NCBI RefSeq assembly: GCF_900129725.1
Contig: NZ_FQWQ01000003.1
Location: 186,001 to 250,000 of the forward strand
Reading direction: 5' to 3'
Length of the DNA: 64,000 nucleotides
From: Chryseolinea serpens
GTDB taxonomy: Bacteria; Bacteroidota; Bacteroidia; Cytophagales; Cyclobacteriaceae
The notes below the pieces were generated by a model. That model saw only the letters and a program-made list of their open reading frames with translations. It was not told where the DNA came from and did not search any database. Positions within the stretch are counted from its first letter, which is position 1, and each line of letters begins with the position of its first letter. Made by a program: the position numbers and the translations under genes. Positions 9,035 to 18,873 of the stretch are shown here, in pieces.

Positions 9035-11734
9035 TTAGTTGACCTTGATGATTTTGTGCGCCTGCTTTTGTGCGCCGTTGTCGATCATGAGCACATACGG
9101 ACCCGCAGGCAAGTCGCGCAGCGACAACACGTGTTCCTGGCCGCTGCCCTGAACAACTTTCATCGGCCGGCCGGTAATGTCGTTGATGGTGAATGTTACG
9201 GAAGCAGCAGCTTCTTTCAGGTGTATGTTCAATTCATCGCGTACCGGGTTCGGGTACAGTGCTAAAATGTTGCTTGGTTTTTCCGTGCCTGTGATCAGAT
9301 AGGTATAATCGGTGGAACGCCCCACACAGCCAAAGTACGTTACTTCGACAGCGTACGTGGCGTTTTCAAACATGTTGATCGGTAGCGTAGCCGTTGTAGC
9401 ACCGCTGACGGCGACATTGTTTCGATACCACTGTATAGTGCTTCCCGCGAGTGGTGTGGGAGTAGTGAGGGAGGTCCCGTCTGCGGAGGAATTGATCACC
9501 GGTGCGGCGGGGCAGATGCCGTACTCGCCATAATTCTCGCGGTTCTCAATACCAAAATAGTTGATGTATCCGCCGACATAAAGTTTGGTAGGCGAGATGG
9601 AGAGGGCCTCGACTTCATAGCCTCCTTCTCCGCCATCACCATTGTCGGGCAACCAGGGGTTGAGTGCGCCGGTGGCCAAAGAGAAGGAACACAAGCCAGG
9701 CCGAAACGTGAACGACTTTCCAACGTAATCGAAATACCCTGACACGTAGAGATCGGTAGCGCTCAAGGCTATATCACTGACCGACCCACCAAAAAGGGTA
9801 TCCCACGGAAGTGTTTTTCCCGCACTGAGATCCAGGGCGGCAATGCCCGCGGTCCGAACCTGTCCGCCGATACCATTGGCAAAATCGCCTACGACGTAGG
9901 CGGCATTGGGAGCCACTCTGATCTTGCGCACCGGGCCGTTGCTTATCGGTGCCCAGGGCAATACCGCACCACTGGTGGCATCGATGGCTGCGAGGTTGCC
10001 ACGCGCATTGCTGCCCCCTACGAGGCTGAAGGATCCTGAGGCATAGACGGTGTTGCCAACGATGTCGATGGAGAGCACCATTTGATCGATGGTCTTGCCA
10101 TCGCCAACAGAAGGATTCCACGCATTGGCCGCACCCGTGGTCAGTTCGACTGCCGCAAGTCCGAAGCGTATGGTGTTCGCGTTATTGACCGACCTAAACC
10201 GACCTGCTACATACAACAGGTTGTCTTTGATGCGAATGTTGTAGACCTCCGCATTGGGATCGCCCACGCTAAGGCCATCGACCGACGGATCCCACGGCAA
10301 CAATGCGCCGGTGGTGAGGTCAAAGGCCGCAAGGTTGTTGCGTGTATCCCTGCCGATGAGATTGAACCGCCCGCCGATGTACAGCACATTGCCTTTAACA
10401 GCGATCGTGTTGATGTTGCCACCGCCACTCAGGTCGACGGGAAATGGCCATGCCTCGTGTGTGGCCTCGCTCATGAGCACGAAACCGGGACGGTCAAGCC
10501 AGTTGAAGCCATTCATGTAGCCACCTACAAAGACAGTCGATCCTACGGGTGTTACAACGGAGCCGTAGGTTGTGTTGGGTCTCGGCGCCCAGTTTGTGAC
10601 GGTGACGGTATTCAGATCGGAGATGTCGATACTGGCAACGCCATAGCGCTGAATCGCACCCACGTAGTCAAAATACCCTGCCAGATAAAGCATGTTGCCA
10701 AGGGATGAGAGTTTGGACACAGACGAACCGGTCATCGCAGGGTCCCAGGCCAGCAGCGAAGCTTTGCCCCTGTCGAGCGCCACCAGCGTGGTTCTGGGGG
10801 TGCCGTTGACGGCGGTGAAATATCCAGCAACAAAGACCACGTTGGTCGTGACCTCGATGTCGTTTACATAAACCTGGTAGGGCGTAGCCGTCAGCTTGGC
10901 ATCCCAGGCCGTAAGGGCACCCGCGAGGGTAAATTGGGCCAGTGAGCCCCGCGCCACACCACCTACCGTGGTGAAATAGCCCCCGATATAAATATTATTC
11001 GCATCTAATTTGATGACATTCACATAGGGTGTTGATGAGCCCGCGAGCACAGGCGCCCAACTCGTGGGGATCCCGGTCGTTGCGTCGATGGCGGCCACGC
11101 CATACCGGGTGGCGCTGCCGATTTTGCCGAAGTATCCGCCCACGTATACGGTGGTGCCGGCGACGGCGATGGTGTAGATCTCGTTGTCCGGTGCGGGATT
11201 CCACGCGGTAAGCGCGCCCGTGGTAGCGTTGAACGATACAAGATTTTTGCGGCTTTGTCCGGCAATAAGGGTGAAATTTCCACCGGCATATAACGTGCTG
11301 CCATCGAGGGCGAGCACGGTCACGCCGCCATCGGGATTGGGCTTCCATGTCCGGTCTACGGTCTTGTCGCTCTTGATGTGCGCCAGGTTTTGGATGCGCA
11401 CGGTGTCGATGCCTTCAAAATATCCGGCGACATACCATCCGCCGCTTCCATCCGAAATAACCTCTTGCACGGACCCGTGTATTTTCGGCATGGCCGTATC
11501 GACCACGCCCGTCGTCGGATCGGTAGTCACACCACCGCCCTGGTAGGGGCCGGCCTGGGAAAAGTAGCCGGAGAGCATAGTATAACCGTTGGAATGTTCA
11601 ATGCGGTTGACGTCCGAGTCGGTGATCCAGTTTTCCTGGAGGTGTTCACCGGATTGTGCCAACAGGCGAAAGGTGAAAAACAACGCGGCCAAAAAAGTGA
11701 CGAGCCTTCTTGACGTGGGAGTAGCGGCAATCAT
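9035..11734 (-). CDS. Large secreted repeat protein with T9SS type A sorting domain
   Basis: 899 residues. Signal peptide (ending R-L-L-A-Q), then roughly a dozen repeats of about 50 residues with the core Y-x-G-G-x-F and an L-A-A-x-D-x-x-T-G-x-x-x-x-W-x-P segment. This delta-60/PQQ-like pattern should build beta-propellers. An Ig-like segment follows at about residues 735-810, and the last 75 residues are a classical T9SS type A domain (L-Y-P-N-P-V-R-D near the start, G-x-Y-V-L-M near the end). It is therefore predicted to be exported by PorSS/T9SS and released or attached to the surface. Role probably adhesion or recognition; no catalytic motif seen. Confidence 0.92.
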   Translation of the reverse strand: MIAATPTSRRLVTFLAALFFTFRLLAQSGEHLQENWITDSDVNRIEHSNGYTMLSGYFSQAGPYQGGGVTTDPTTGVVDTAMPKIHGSVQEVISDGSGGWYVAGYFEGIDTVRIQNLAHIKSDKTVDRTWKPNPDGGVTVLALDGSTLYAGGNFTLIAGQSRKNLVSFNATTGALTAWNPAPDNEIYTIAVAGTTVYVGGYFGKIGSATRYGVAAIDATTGIPTSWAPVLAGSSTPYVNVIKLDANNIYIGGYFTTVGGVARGSLAQFTLAGALTAWDAKLTATPYQVYVNDIEVTTNVVFVAGYFTAVNGTPRTTLVALDRGKASLLAWDPAMTGSSVSKLSSLGNMLYLAGYFDYVGAIQRYGVASIDISDLNTVTVTNWAPRPNTTYGSVVTPVGSTVFVGGYMNGFNWLDRPGFVLMSEATHEAWPFPVDLSGGGNINTIAVKGNVLYIGGRFNLIGRDTRNNLAAFDLTTGALLPWDPSVDGLSVGDPNAEVYNIRIKDNLLYVAGRFRSVNNANTIRFGLAAVELTTGAANAWNPSVGDGKTIDQMVLSIDIVGNTVYASGSFSLVGGSNARGNLAAIDATSGAVLPWAPISNGPVRKIRVAPNAAYVVGDFANGIGGQVRTAGIAALDLSAGKTLPWDTLFGGSVSDIALSATDLYVSGYFDYVGKSFTFRPGLCSFSLATGALNPWLPDNGDGGEGGYEVEALSISPTKLYVGGYINYFGIENRENYGEYGICPAAPVINSSADGTSLTTPTPLAGSTIQWYRNNVAVSGATTATLPINMFENATYAVEVTYFGCVGRSTDYTYLITGTEKPSNILALYPNPVRDELNIHLKEAAASVTFTINDITGRPMKVVQGSGQEHVLSLRDLPAGPYVLMIDNGAQKQAHKIIKVN

Positions 11735-12060
11735 TCGGAAAGGGTTTAAAACAGTTTGAAAGTTAAAAAAAATTGACGGCGGCGCGAAATAATTTCGACC
11801 AGTGTACGTTTCGTTGCATTTCCTGAAACGGAATTGCTAGAGCACACCGCGTTTTCTCCGGAATACCTGAAACTTTTGAATTGGGATGGACATTGAATCG
11901 GAGGGACGCGCCCGTTCCCGGGAGATCATCCGGCGAAATCCGGCCCCGTCGGTCGGGCCCCGTCGGCCCATTTTTTTATGCGTCGCCCCATGGCAGAATA
12001 GCCCGCGCCCGGGATAGGGATATGGGAGTTTTTTCTTTAGTTTTGCGACACTGATAATAA
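11735..12060. other. Divergent intergenic region between the T9SS gene and ftsK
   Basis: 326 bp without a convincing gene. It holds a -7-like box for the minus-strand T9SS gene (TAACTTTC on the minus strand, 11758-11765), a small inverted repeat CGTTTC/GAAACG around 11808-11831, a GC-rich duplicated GGCCCCGTCGG motif (about 11941-11970), and the ftsK -7 box. Confidence 0.5.
12038..12045 (+). promoter_or_regulatory. -7 box of ftsK
   Basis: TAGTTTTG matches TAnnTTTG exactly and lies 15 bp before the ftsK ATG at 12061, implying a very short leader. No clear -33 TTG is visible. Confidence 0.5.
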
Positions 12061-14532
12061 ATGGCACAAAACACCTATAAGTCAAATACATTTAAAAAGC
12101 CGGAGAAGGAAAAGAAGGGGAAATCGTCCTCGAAAAGTAAAATATCACTCGGATTTCTGAAAGATCCCCGCTTCAAACTGGCGACCGGATTTTTCCTTAT
12201 GATCGCCGGTATCTACCTGTTCCTGGCACTGTTCTCATATCTTTTCACCGGGCAAGCCGACCAAAGTGTTGTGGAGGCGCACGATGCGTCTGTGATCGAG
12301 TCGGGCAAGGAGGCGGCCAACTGGCTGGGCCTGTACGGTGCCATTACCTCGCATTACTTTATCTTCCGGTGGTTCGGCATCTCCGCATTTTTCATTCCGC
12401 CCCTGTTGTTCATCATCGGTTTTAAGATCGTTTTCAATCGCGAACTGTTGCGGATTTTTTCCTTTTCCATTTTATCGATTTTCACGGGCCTCTGGCTGAG
12501 CCTGTTGCTGGGCTACATGACCATGATCAACGACGGCGTGAGCGAATGGAGCTTCCTGGGTGGCGGCATGGGCTATTACCTGGCCGTGTGGAGCGATGGC
12601 ATGTTTGGCTGGGGCACCTTCCTGATCCTGATCCTTAGCCTTTTCATTTTTATCATCTTCTATTTCAACGTCACTGCCATCCCCCTCTTTGTCAAAGATC
12701 CCAAGCCCATGGGCAACGATGCCATCCTGGACGAAGAGAAAGAAGGCGAGGAACCGCTGTTTTCGGCCTATATCGATGATAAAGACAACTGGCCCGACCA
12801 AACTGAGCCCACCAAAGTGGAGCCGGCTCCAAAACCGTTGGTTGCTCCTAAGCCACCCGTAGAAGAGATCCTTGCGGTGAACCAGGTGAAGCTGGACCTC
12901 GATACGCCCACGCCTCCCAAAAAAGAAACCAAAGCCGCTGAACCGGTCTTTACGGTAGAAGAAACCACCGACACCGAAAAGCTCGCCGAACAACTGGTGC
13001 AGGAGCAAGGCCTTTACGACCCGACCCTGGATCTGAGCGGCTTCAAATTCCCGCCCCTCGAATTGCTGAACGAATACGATGCGGGTAAAGCGGGTGTGAC
13101 CCAGGAAGAACTCAATCAAAATAAGGATCGGATCGTCGCCACGCTGGTCAACTTCAAGATCGGCATCCAAAGCATCAAGGCCACCATCGGCCCCACGGTG
13201 ACGCTCTATGAAATTGTGCCCGACGCCGGCATCAAGATCTCGCGCATCAAAAATCTCGAAGACGATATCGCATTGAGCTTGTCGGCCCTCGGCATCCGGA
13301 TCATTGCGCCCATTCCCGGCAAGGGCACCATTGGTATCGAAGTGCCAAACAAGAACCGCGAGATGGTGGGCATCCGCTCGGTGTTCGGCACCCCGGGGTT
13401 TGCCAAAACCGACAAGGAACTGCCCATTGCCTTGGGAAAGACCATCTCCAACGAAGTGCTGGTGATCGACCTGGCCAAAATGCCCCACTTGCTGGTGGCC
13501 GGAGCTACCGGTCAGGGAAAATCGGTGGGATTGAACGTGATCCTGACCTCGCTGATCTACAAACGCCACCCGTCGCAGTTGAAATTTGTGCTGGTGGATC
13601 CGAAGAAGGTGGAAATGTCGGTCTACAGCAAGCTGGAGCGCCATTATCTCGCCAAGTTGCCCAACAGTGAGGAGGCCATCATCACCGATACGCGCAAGGT
13701 GGTCCACACCCTGAATTCGCTCTGTATCGAAATGGAGAACCGCTACGAGATCCTGAAAGATGCCGGGGCCCGGAACTTGAAAGAATACAACGCCAAATTC
13801 GTGTCGCGCAAGCTCAACCCGAAAGAAGGCCACCGCTTCCTGCCCTACATCGTGCTGGTGATCGACGAACTCGCCGATTTGATGATGACGGCCGGCAAGG
13901 AAGTGGAAACACCCATCGCACGCCTCGCCCAGTTGGCCCGCGCCATCGGCATCCACCTGGTGGTGGCCACGCAGCGGCCTTCCGTGAACGTGATCACCGG
14001 CGTGATCAAGGCCAACTTCCCGGCCCGCTTGTCGTTCCGTGTAACGTCTAAAGTTGACTCGCGCACCATCCTCGATGCTGGCGGCGCCGATCAGTTGGTG
14101 GGGCAGGGCGACATGCTGTTGTCGTCGGGTTCGGATGTGATCCGCCTCCAGTGTCCTTTTGTGGATACACCTGAAATTGAGAAAGTAGTGGAATTTATCG
14201 GGTCCCAGCGCGGTTATGACTCGGCCTATATGCTGCCGGAGTACGAAGGCGACGAAGAATCGGGACCTTCCAGCGTAGACCTCTCGGAGCGCGACGCGCT
14301 GTTCGAAGAAGCGGCGAAACTCATCGTGGGCCATCAGCAGGGCAGCACATCCCTCATTCAACGGAAATTAAAGCTTGGCTATAACCGGGCCGGCCGCTTG
14401 ATCGATCAATTGGAAGCCGCAGGGGTGGTGGGGCCCTTCGAAGGCAGCAAAGCCCGCGAAGTTTTGATCAAGGACGAGCTCAGTTTGGAACAATTATTGA
14501 ACACATTGAAAGAAAAACACAGTCAATCTTAA
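12061..14532 (+). CDS. ftsK: DNA translocase FtsK/SpoIIIE
   Basis: 823 residues. Pumps chromosome dimers and terminus DNA through the division septum. Order of parts: basic N-terminal tail (1-38), about four to five transmembrane helices between residues 40 and 210, an acidic/proline-rich linker (215-310), then the alpha/beta motor with Walker A G-A-T-G-Q-G-K-S at 481-488 and Walker B L-V-I-D-E-L near 598, and a C-terminal winged-helix gamma domain (S-T-S-L-I-Q-R-K-L-K-L-G-Y-N-R-A-G-R, about 760-777) that reads KOPS-like DNA. The linker is shorter than in E. coli, as is usual in Bacteroidota. It is followed 30 bp later by the LolA-like gene. Confidence 0.97.
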   Translation: MAQNTYKSNTFKKPEKEKKGKSSSKSKISLGFLKDPRFKLATGFFLMIAGIYLFLALFSYLFTGQADQSVVEAHDASVIESGKEAANWLGLYGAITSHYFIFRWFGISAFFIPPLLFIIGFKIVFNRELLRIFSFSILSIFTGLWLSLLLGYMTMINDGVSEWSFLGGGMGYYLAVWSDGMFGWGTFLILILSLFIFIIFYFNVTAIPLFVKDPKPMGNDAILDEEKEGEEPLFSAYIDDKDNWPDQTEPTKVEPAPKPLVAPKPPVEEILAVNQVKLDLDTPTPPKKETKAAEPVFTVEETTDTEKLAEQLVQEQGLYDPTLDLSGFKFPPLELLNEYDAGKAGVTQEELNQNKDRIVATLVNFKIGIQSIKATIGPTVTLYEIVPDAGIKISRIKNLEDDIALSLSALGIRIIAPIPGKGTIGIEVPNKNREMVGIRSVFGTPGFAKTDKELPIALGKTISNEVLVIDLAKMPHLLVAGATGQGKSVGLNVILTSLIYKRHPSQLKFVLVDPKKVEMSVYSKLERHYLAKLPNSEEAIITDTRKVVHTLNSLCIEMENRYEILKDAGARNLKEYNAKFVSRKLNPKEGHRFLPYIVLVIDELADLMMTAGKEVETPIARLAQLARAIGIHLVVATQRPSVNVITGVIKANFPARLSFRVTSKVDSRTILDAGGADQLVGQGDMLLSSGSDVIRLQCPFVDTPEIEKVVEFIGSQRGYDSAYMLPEYEGDEESGPSSVDLSERDALFEEAAKLIVGHQQGSTSLIQRKLKLGYNRAGRLIDQLEAAGVVGPFEGSKAREVLIKDELSLEQLLNTLKEKHSQS

Positions 14533-14562
14533 CTTTACGCAGTTTTTTAAGTTTTAAAAGAA

Positions 14563-15204
14563 ATGAAAAATTTGATTTTTGCAGGCTTTTGCCTCCTTTT
14601 AACCGTAAATGTCTTCGCCCAGTACGATCCCAAAGCGCTGGAGATCCTGGAGGCAATGAGTAAAAAATACAAGTCCATCCCTGCCTTTGAAGCCAACTTC
14701 TCGTATGTGCTCACCAACGACGTAGAAAAAGTGAACGAAGAATTCAAAGGCAAACTCACCGTGAAAGGCGACAAGTTCCGCATGGTATTGCCCGAACAGG
14801 AAGTGATCAACAACGGCGCCACCATCTGGACCTACCTGCCCGAAGCCAAAGAAGTGAACATCGACAACTACGACAAGAACTCCGACGATGTGAACCCGTC
14901 CAAAATTTACGAGATCTATAAAAAAGGCTTTAAATACCTCTACCTCCAGGATAAAACCGAAGGCGGTGTGCTCTGCGAAGAGATCGACCTGGTGCCCGAG
15001 AAAAAAGATGCGCAATATTTCAAGGTGAAAATGTTCATCAACAAAAAAGACAAGAACATCCAAAGCTGGACCATGTTCGACAAGGGTGGCAACAAATACA
15101 AATACACCATCACCAAATTCGTTCCCAACGCCAAAGTAGAAGACAACCTCTTCACCTTTGACCCCAAAAAATATCCCGGCGTGGAAGTGATCGATCTTCG
15201 ATAG
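14563..15204 (+). CDS. LolA-like outer-membrane lipoprotein carrier
   Basis: 213 residues with signal peptide (ending V-F-A-Q). The body follows the LolA/LolB fold: residues 35-60 with K-K-Y-K-S-I-P-A-F-E-A-N-F-S-Y, then F-K-G-K-L-T-V-K-G-D-K-F-R, a T-I-W-T-Y-L-P strand and the final F-T-F-D-P-K-K-Y-P-G-V. Periplasmic chaperone that would ferry lipoproteins from LolCDE to the outer membrane. A LolA homolog following ftsK is the same order as in many bacteria, including E. coli, which supports the call. A strong terminator follows at 15226-15256. Confidence 0.88.
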   Translation: MKNLIFAGFCLLLTVNVFAQYDPKALEILEAMSKKYKSIPAFEANFSYVLTNDVEKVNEEFKGKLTVKGDKFRMVLPEQEVINNGATIWTYLPEAKEVNIDNYDKNSDDVNPSKIYEIYKKGFKYLYLQDKTEGGVLCEEIDLVPEKKDAQYFKVKMFINKKDKNIQSWTMFDKGGNKYKYTITKFVPNAKVEDNLFTFDPKKYPGVEVIDLR

Positions 15205-15225
15205 TTCCGATATAAGCCGACAAAA

Positions 15226-15256
15226 AAAGAAGCCATCCTGCAACGATGGCTTCTTT
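15226..15256 (+). terminator. Rho-independent terminator after the LolA-like gene
   Basis: Perfect 12-bp stem (AAAGAAGCCATC at 15226-15237 with GATGGCTTCTTT at 15245-15256), 7-nt loop, A-rich before and T-containing after. It closes the ftsK-lolA transcript and separates it from pyrF. Confidence 0.8.
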
Positions 15257-15310
15257 CGTTTAAAACAATCCCCAACTTTCTTAATTTAGCGCCCGTTCAA
15301 CCCTGGTACT

Positions 15311-16129
15311 ATGGATCGCGAAGCCCTTTTCCAACAGATCAAAAAGAAAAACTCCTACCTCTGCATCGGCCTCGACACGGACATGGAAAAGATCCCCGCG
15401 CATTTGCGGTCCACCGCCGACCCCATCTTCGAATTCAACAAACAGATCATAGACGCCACGCACGACTACTGCGTCGCCTACAAACCCAACATCGCATTCT
15501 ACGAAGCGCTGGGCCCCAAGGGGTGGGAGAGTCTTCAAAAAACGATGGACTACATCCCGAAAGGCATCTTCACCATCGCCGACGCCAAACGCGGCGACAT
15601 CGGCAACACTTCGGCACTATACGCGCGGACATTTTTTGAATACTTCCACTTTGACTCCGTGACGGTGGCCCCTTACATGGGCGAAGACTCCGTGAAACCG
15701 TTCCTGTACAAAGACAAATGGGTGATCCTCCTGGCCCACACCTCCAACCCGGGGAGCTCCGATTTTCAACTGCTGGAGTCCGTGGTGACCGGCCGCAAAT
15801 TGTATGAAGAGGTGCTGCAGAAATCGCAGCAATGGGCCACGCCCGACCAGCTCATGTTTGTGGTGGGCGCCACGCAAGCCGAAAAAATGGAAAGCATCCG
15901 CGCCCAGGCACCGGAGCACTTCTTTTTGGTGCCGGGCATCGGTGCGCAAGGCGGCGATCTGAAAATGGTGTCGCAATACGGCATGAATGCCCAATGCGGA
16001 CTGCTGGTGAATTCTGCGCGCGCCATCATCTATGCCTCCAGCGGCCCCGACTTTGCCCAGCGCGCCCGCGAAGAGGCGGTCAACGTGAGAGACGAAATGG
16101 CGCGACATCTGCAGGACTACTACAAATAA
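15311..16129 (+). CDS. pyrF: Orotidine 5'-phosphate decarboxylase, type 2
   Basis: 272 residues, the longer type-2 form of the enzyme that converts OMP to UMP, the last step of de novo pyrimidine synthesis. The type-2 active-site block [10 protein letters not shown] starts at residue 91 (D91 and K93 are the catalytic pair). The N-terminal L-C-I-G-L-D-T-D and the phosphate-binding V-P-G-I-G-A-Q-G-G segment near residue 212 are also present. Preceded by a strong terminator, so it has its own promoter; a weak -7-like TTAATTTAG lies about 25 bp upstream. DUF2851 follows after about 65 bp. Confidence 0.97.
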   Translation: MDREALFQQIKKKNSYLCIGLDTDMEKIPAHLRSTADPIFEFNKQIIDATHDYCVAYKPNIAFYEALGPKGWESLQKTMDYIPKGIFTIADAKRGDIGNTSALYARTFFEYFHFDSVTVAPYMGEDSVKPFLYKDKWVILLAHTSNPGSSDFQLLESVVTGRKLYEEVLQKSQQWATPDQLMFVVGATQAEKMESIRAQAPEHFFLVPGIGAQGGDLKMVSQYGMNAQCGLLVNSARAIIYASSGPDFAQRAREEAVNVRDEMARHLQDYYK

Positions 16130-16193
16130 ACAGTGGCCATACCGTTGTTTTTGGAACGAGAAAATGGTATACTCGTTTCTAAATCGTTGTGTC

Positions 16194-17483
16194 GTGACCG
16201 AATCATTTTTACACTACCTCTGGCAGTTCCAGTATTTCAATAAGAACGAACTCCGCACCACGCAAGGCGACGTCTTGCAGATCTTTCACCCCGGCCAAAA
16301 AAATACCCACGCAGGCCCGGACTTCTTCAACGCCCGTTTGAAGATCGGCGCCACCGAATGGGTGGGCAATGTGGAGATCCACATCCAGGCCGGCAGTTGG
16401 ATGGACCATCATCACCACGAGGACGCGGCCTATGAAAATGTGGTGCTGCACGTGGTGTGGAGCAACGACAAGCCCGTGTGTCGCAACGACGGCTCGCCGC
16501 TGCCTGCGCTGGAGCTGAAACATCGCGTGGATCACAAATTGTTGACCGATTTCAGATTGCTGCTCCAAACCCCGGGCGCGATTCCCTGTGCGCCGCAGCT
16601 TGCGGAAGTACCCGACCTGGTGAAGATCTCCATGCTGGACCGTGCGCTCATGCACCGCCTCGAAGCCAAGACCGCCGTGATCAACGACCTGCTGAAACGA
16701 AACCGGAACAATTGGGAAGAGACCTGCTATCAATGGCTCGCGCGCAATTTTGGGTTTAAAGTGAACGTGGATCCCTTTCAGCAACTGGCCAGGGCGTTGC
16801 CCTATCGCCTGCTGCTGAAACACGGCGATCAACTCCTCCAGGTTGAAGCCCTGTTGTTTGGCCAAGCCGGCTTTTTGGAGGCCGACGAAACCGACGACTA
16901 CTTTTCAAAATTGAAACGCGAATACCATTTGCTGTGCCACAAATACCAGTTGTGGGGGAAGCAGATGCAGAAAGCTCAGTGGAAGTTCATGCGCCTGAGG
17001 CCAGCGAATTTCCCGACCTTGCGAATTGCGCAATGTGCCTCGCTCATTCATCAGCGACCCAAACTTTTCTCCAACCTCATGGAAGCAGAGACCGCGAAGG
17101 AATTGGCCGAAATTTTTTCAGTGCCCCAATCTGACTATTGGCAACGCCACTATCAGTTCTTTAAGCCCGCGAGGGATGTCGTGGCCAACATCGGCGAGGC
17201 AAGTGTGGGCAACATTATCATCAACACGGTGGCGCCGCTGCTGGTGGCCTATGGAAAATCAAAAGATGAAAACCTGTATGTTGACCGGGCAGTCGCTATC
17301 TTGCAGCAGGTTCATGCAGAAGCCAACCGGATCATCCAGCAATGGAAGAACGTGGGATTGGCCTGTAAGACAGCATTTGATTCGCAGGCCCTGGTGGAGC
17401 TCTACAACAACTTCTGCCTGAAGCGGCGATGTTTGGAGTGCAGCATCGGGGCGTCGCTGGTGAAGCCGGGGCGGCCGGTGTAA
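16194..17483 (+). CDS. DUF2851 family protein
   Basis: About 429 residues. The N-terminus T-E-S-F-L-H-Y-L-W-Q-F-Q-Y-F and the N-T-H-A-G-P-D-F block followed by W-V-G-N-V-E-I-H are the signature of DUF2851, a cytosolic Bacteroidota family of unknown function whose His/Asp/Glu-rich N-terminal part looks nuclease-like (inference only). I place the start at the GTG 16194 because family members begin right before E-S-F-L-H-Y-L-W. An ATG at 16164 would add 10 unconserved residues. The last residues carry two cysteines (C-L-x-C), possibly metal binding. No operon partner is obvious. Confidence 0.88.
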   Translation: MTESFLHYLWQFQYFNKNELRTTQGDVLQIFHPGQKNTHAGPDFFNARLKIGATEWVGNVEIHIQAGSWMDHHHHEDAAYENVVLHVVWSNDKPVCRNDGSPLPALELKHRVDHKLLTDFRLLLQTPGAIPCAPQLAEVPDLVKISMLDRALMHRLEAKTAVINDLLKRNRNNWEETCYQWLARNFGFKVNVDPFQQLARALPYRLLLKHGDQLLQVEALLFGQAGFLEADETDDYFSKLKREYHLLCHKYQLWGKQMQKAQWKFMRLRPANFPTLRIAQCASLIHQRPKLFSNLMEAETAKELAEIFSVPQSDYWQRHYQFFKPARDVVANIGEASVGNIIINTVAPLLVAYGKSKDENLYVDRAVAILQQVHAEANRIIQQWKNVGLACKTAFDSQALVELYNNFCLKRRCLECSIGASLVKPGRPV

Positions 17484-17549
17484 ACAACCTCCGGGCCGCA
17501 ACGGTCGGGATGGTGCGGCGGGTAGCGCGATTTATTTTTACGAGACGAA

Positions 17550-18836
17550 ATGGACGTTTTCTTTGCCATCATCAATGTAGGATTTCTGCTCTTCGTGGCG
17601 TTCCGCCTGTGGCGAAATGAACCCGCCATTTTGAAGCCCTTCTTCTGGCCGGGGCTCATCGTGAAATGTCTCGCCGGAATGGCGCTGGGCGCGCTCTATA
17701 AATATCATTATGGCCTGGGCGACACGCTGGCCTATTTTGACGACGGCACACACCTCGCGACGTTGGCCCGTACCGATCCGGCCACGTACCTCCAATTTCT
17801 TTGGAGCGGCGACGAATCGTTTCCGGTGTGGAACAACCTGAACCTGCAGGAGCCCCGCGCGTTGTTCATGGCCAAGATCACCAGCATCGCCAACCTTTTC
17901 ACGCACGACAACTACTGGGTAACGTCCTTGTATTTTTCATGTGTGGCATTCTTCTCCTCGTGGCTGCTCGTGAAAGCGGTCGTGCAGATGCAGGCAGCGT
18001 GGCGAAATGCGGCCGTGTTTGCGTTGCTCTTTTTTCCGTCGGCGGTTTTTTGGAGCACGGGGTTGATCAAGGAGGGAATCGCCATGGCTTGCCTGTTTTA
18101 TGTCACCGTCATTTTTTTGAAACTCTGGCAACGGCAGCGTGTAGCCTGGTGGCAAGGCGTGGTCACGGGAATTTGCCTTTGGCTGGGATGGGGATTGAAG
18201 TATTATTACCTGGCCATTTATTTCCCGGTTATCTCCAGCGCGTTGGTGGCCCAATTCCTGTTCAGCCGGCTGCACGTTTCCGTGGCAGTGAAGGGCATGT
18301 TGTGGGTGGTCATCTTCGTGATCCCGCTGTGTGTGGCCACCCTCGTCCATCCGAATTTTTATCCCGAACGATTCCTAGAGGTCATTGCCTCCAACTATGA
18401 AGTCTTCCACACCATTTCACAGCCCGAAGACGTGGTGGAGTACCCCGGCCTGGAGGCCACAGCGTCTTCTATGGTAATGAATGCGCCGCGGGCCTTGGTG
18501 GCAGGGCTGTTCAGACCCTTTCCCTGGGAAGCCAGCAACGGGTTACAGATGGCCCTGGCCTGGGAAAATGTAGGCTTACTGATTTTGGCCGCCGCCGCCT
18601 TGACAAACCTCAGGAAAGGGTTGGCATCGCCGCACCGCATGCTGGTGGTGTCCGTGCTGTTGTACACCGTGTTGCTGTGCGTCTTCCTGGCTTTGTCCAC
18701 GCCTAATTATGGCACCCTCGCGCGATATCGCGTAGGCTTTCTTCCGTTTTTTGTTTTGCTGATATCGATTGAAAATCCCTTGGTGAACCGGGCTACGCGT
18801 TTCATAGAAAGATCATGGGCCCGCCTTGTTCGGTAG
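17550..18836 (+). CDS. Polytopic membrane protein of unknown function (428 aa)
   Basis: About ten hydrophobic helices spread over the whole length, with polar loops carrying Y-F-D-D-G and W-S-T-G-L-I-K-E-G. The loop with acidic residues after the second helix (residues 50-70) and the overall layout resemble membrane glycosyltransferases or O-antigen polymerase-type proteins, but no family motif is certain. It lies 66 bp after DUF2851, and the promoter of the acyltransferase gene starts within its last codons. The neighbouring NeuD-like transferase makes a role in surface glycan synthesis possible. Confidence 0.75.
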   Translation: MDVFFAIINVGFLLFVAFRLWRNEPAILKPFFWPGLIVKCLAGMALGALYKYHYGLGDTLAYFDDGTHLATLARTDPATYLQFLWSGDESFPVWNNLNLQEPRALFMAKITSIANLFTHDNYWVTSLYFSCVAFFSSWLLVKAVVQMQAAWRNAAVFALLFFPSAVFWSTGLIKEGIAMACLFYVTVIFLKLWQRQRVAWWQGVVTGICLWLGWGLKYYYLAIYFPVISSALVAQFLFSRLHVSVAVKGMLWVVIFVIPLCVATLVHPNFYPERFLEVIASNYEVFHTISQPEDVVEYPGLEATASSMVMNAPRALVAGLFRPFPWEASNGLQMALAWENVGLLILAAAALTNLRKGLASPHRMLVVSVLLYTVLLCVFLALSTPNYGTLARYRVGFLPFFVLLISIENPLVNRATRFIERSWARLVR

Positions 18837-18856
18837 GGTGACGGACTCTACCTTTG
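18826..18856 (+). promoter_or_regulatory. Promoter of the NeuD-like gene
   Basis: TTG 18826-18828, 20-bp spacer, TACCTTTG 18849-18856: an exact match to the Bacteroidota consensus. It overlaps the end of the preceding membrane-protein gene and decides the start of the next gene at ATG 18874, since any start before 18856 would precede the transcript. Confidence 0.7.
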
Positions 18857-18873
18857 CTGCTCGCAAAATACGT

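Noticed and set aside
11837-12091. 84-codon minus-strand frame across the ftsK promoter
   Set aside because: It overlaps the ftsK start and promoter, has unusual composition and no supporting start context.
12472-14361. Long open frame (629 codons) on the minus strand opposite ftsK
   Set aside because: It is the complement of a strongly coding GC-rich frame; its protein is His/Gln/Arg-rich low-complexity without any domain.
18826-18873. Earlier start (TTG 18826) for the NeuD-like protein
   Set aside because: This TTG is the -33 element of an exact promoter whose -7 box ends at 18856, so the transcript begins later.
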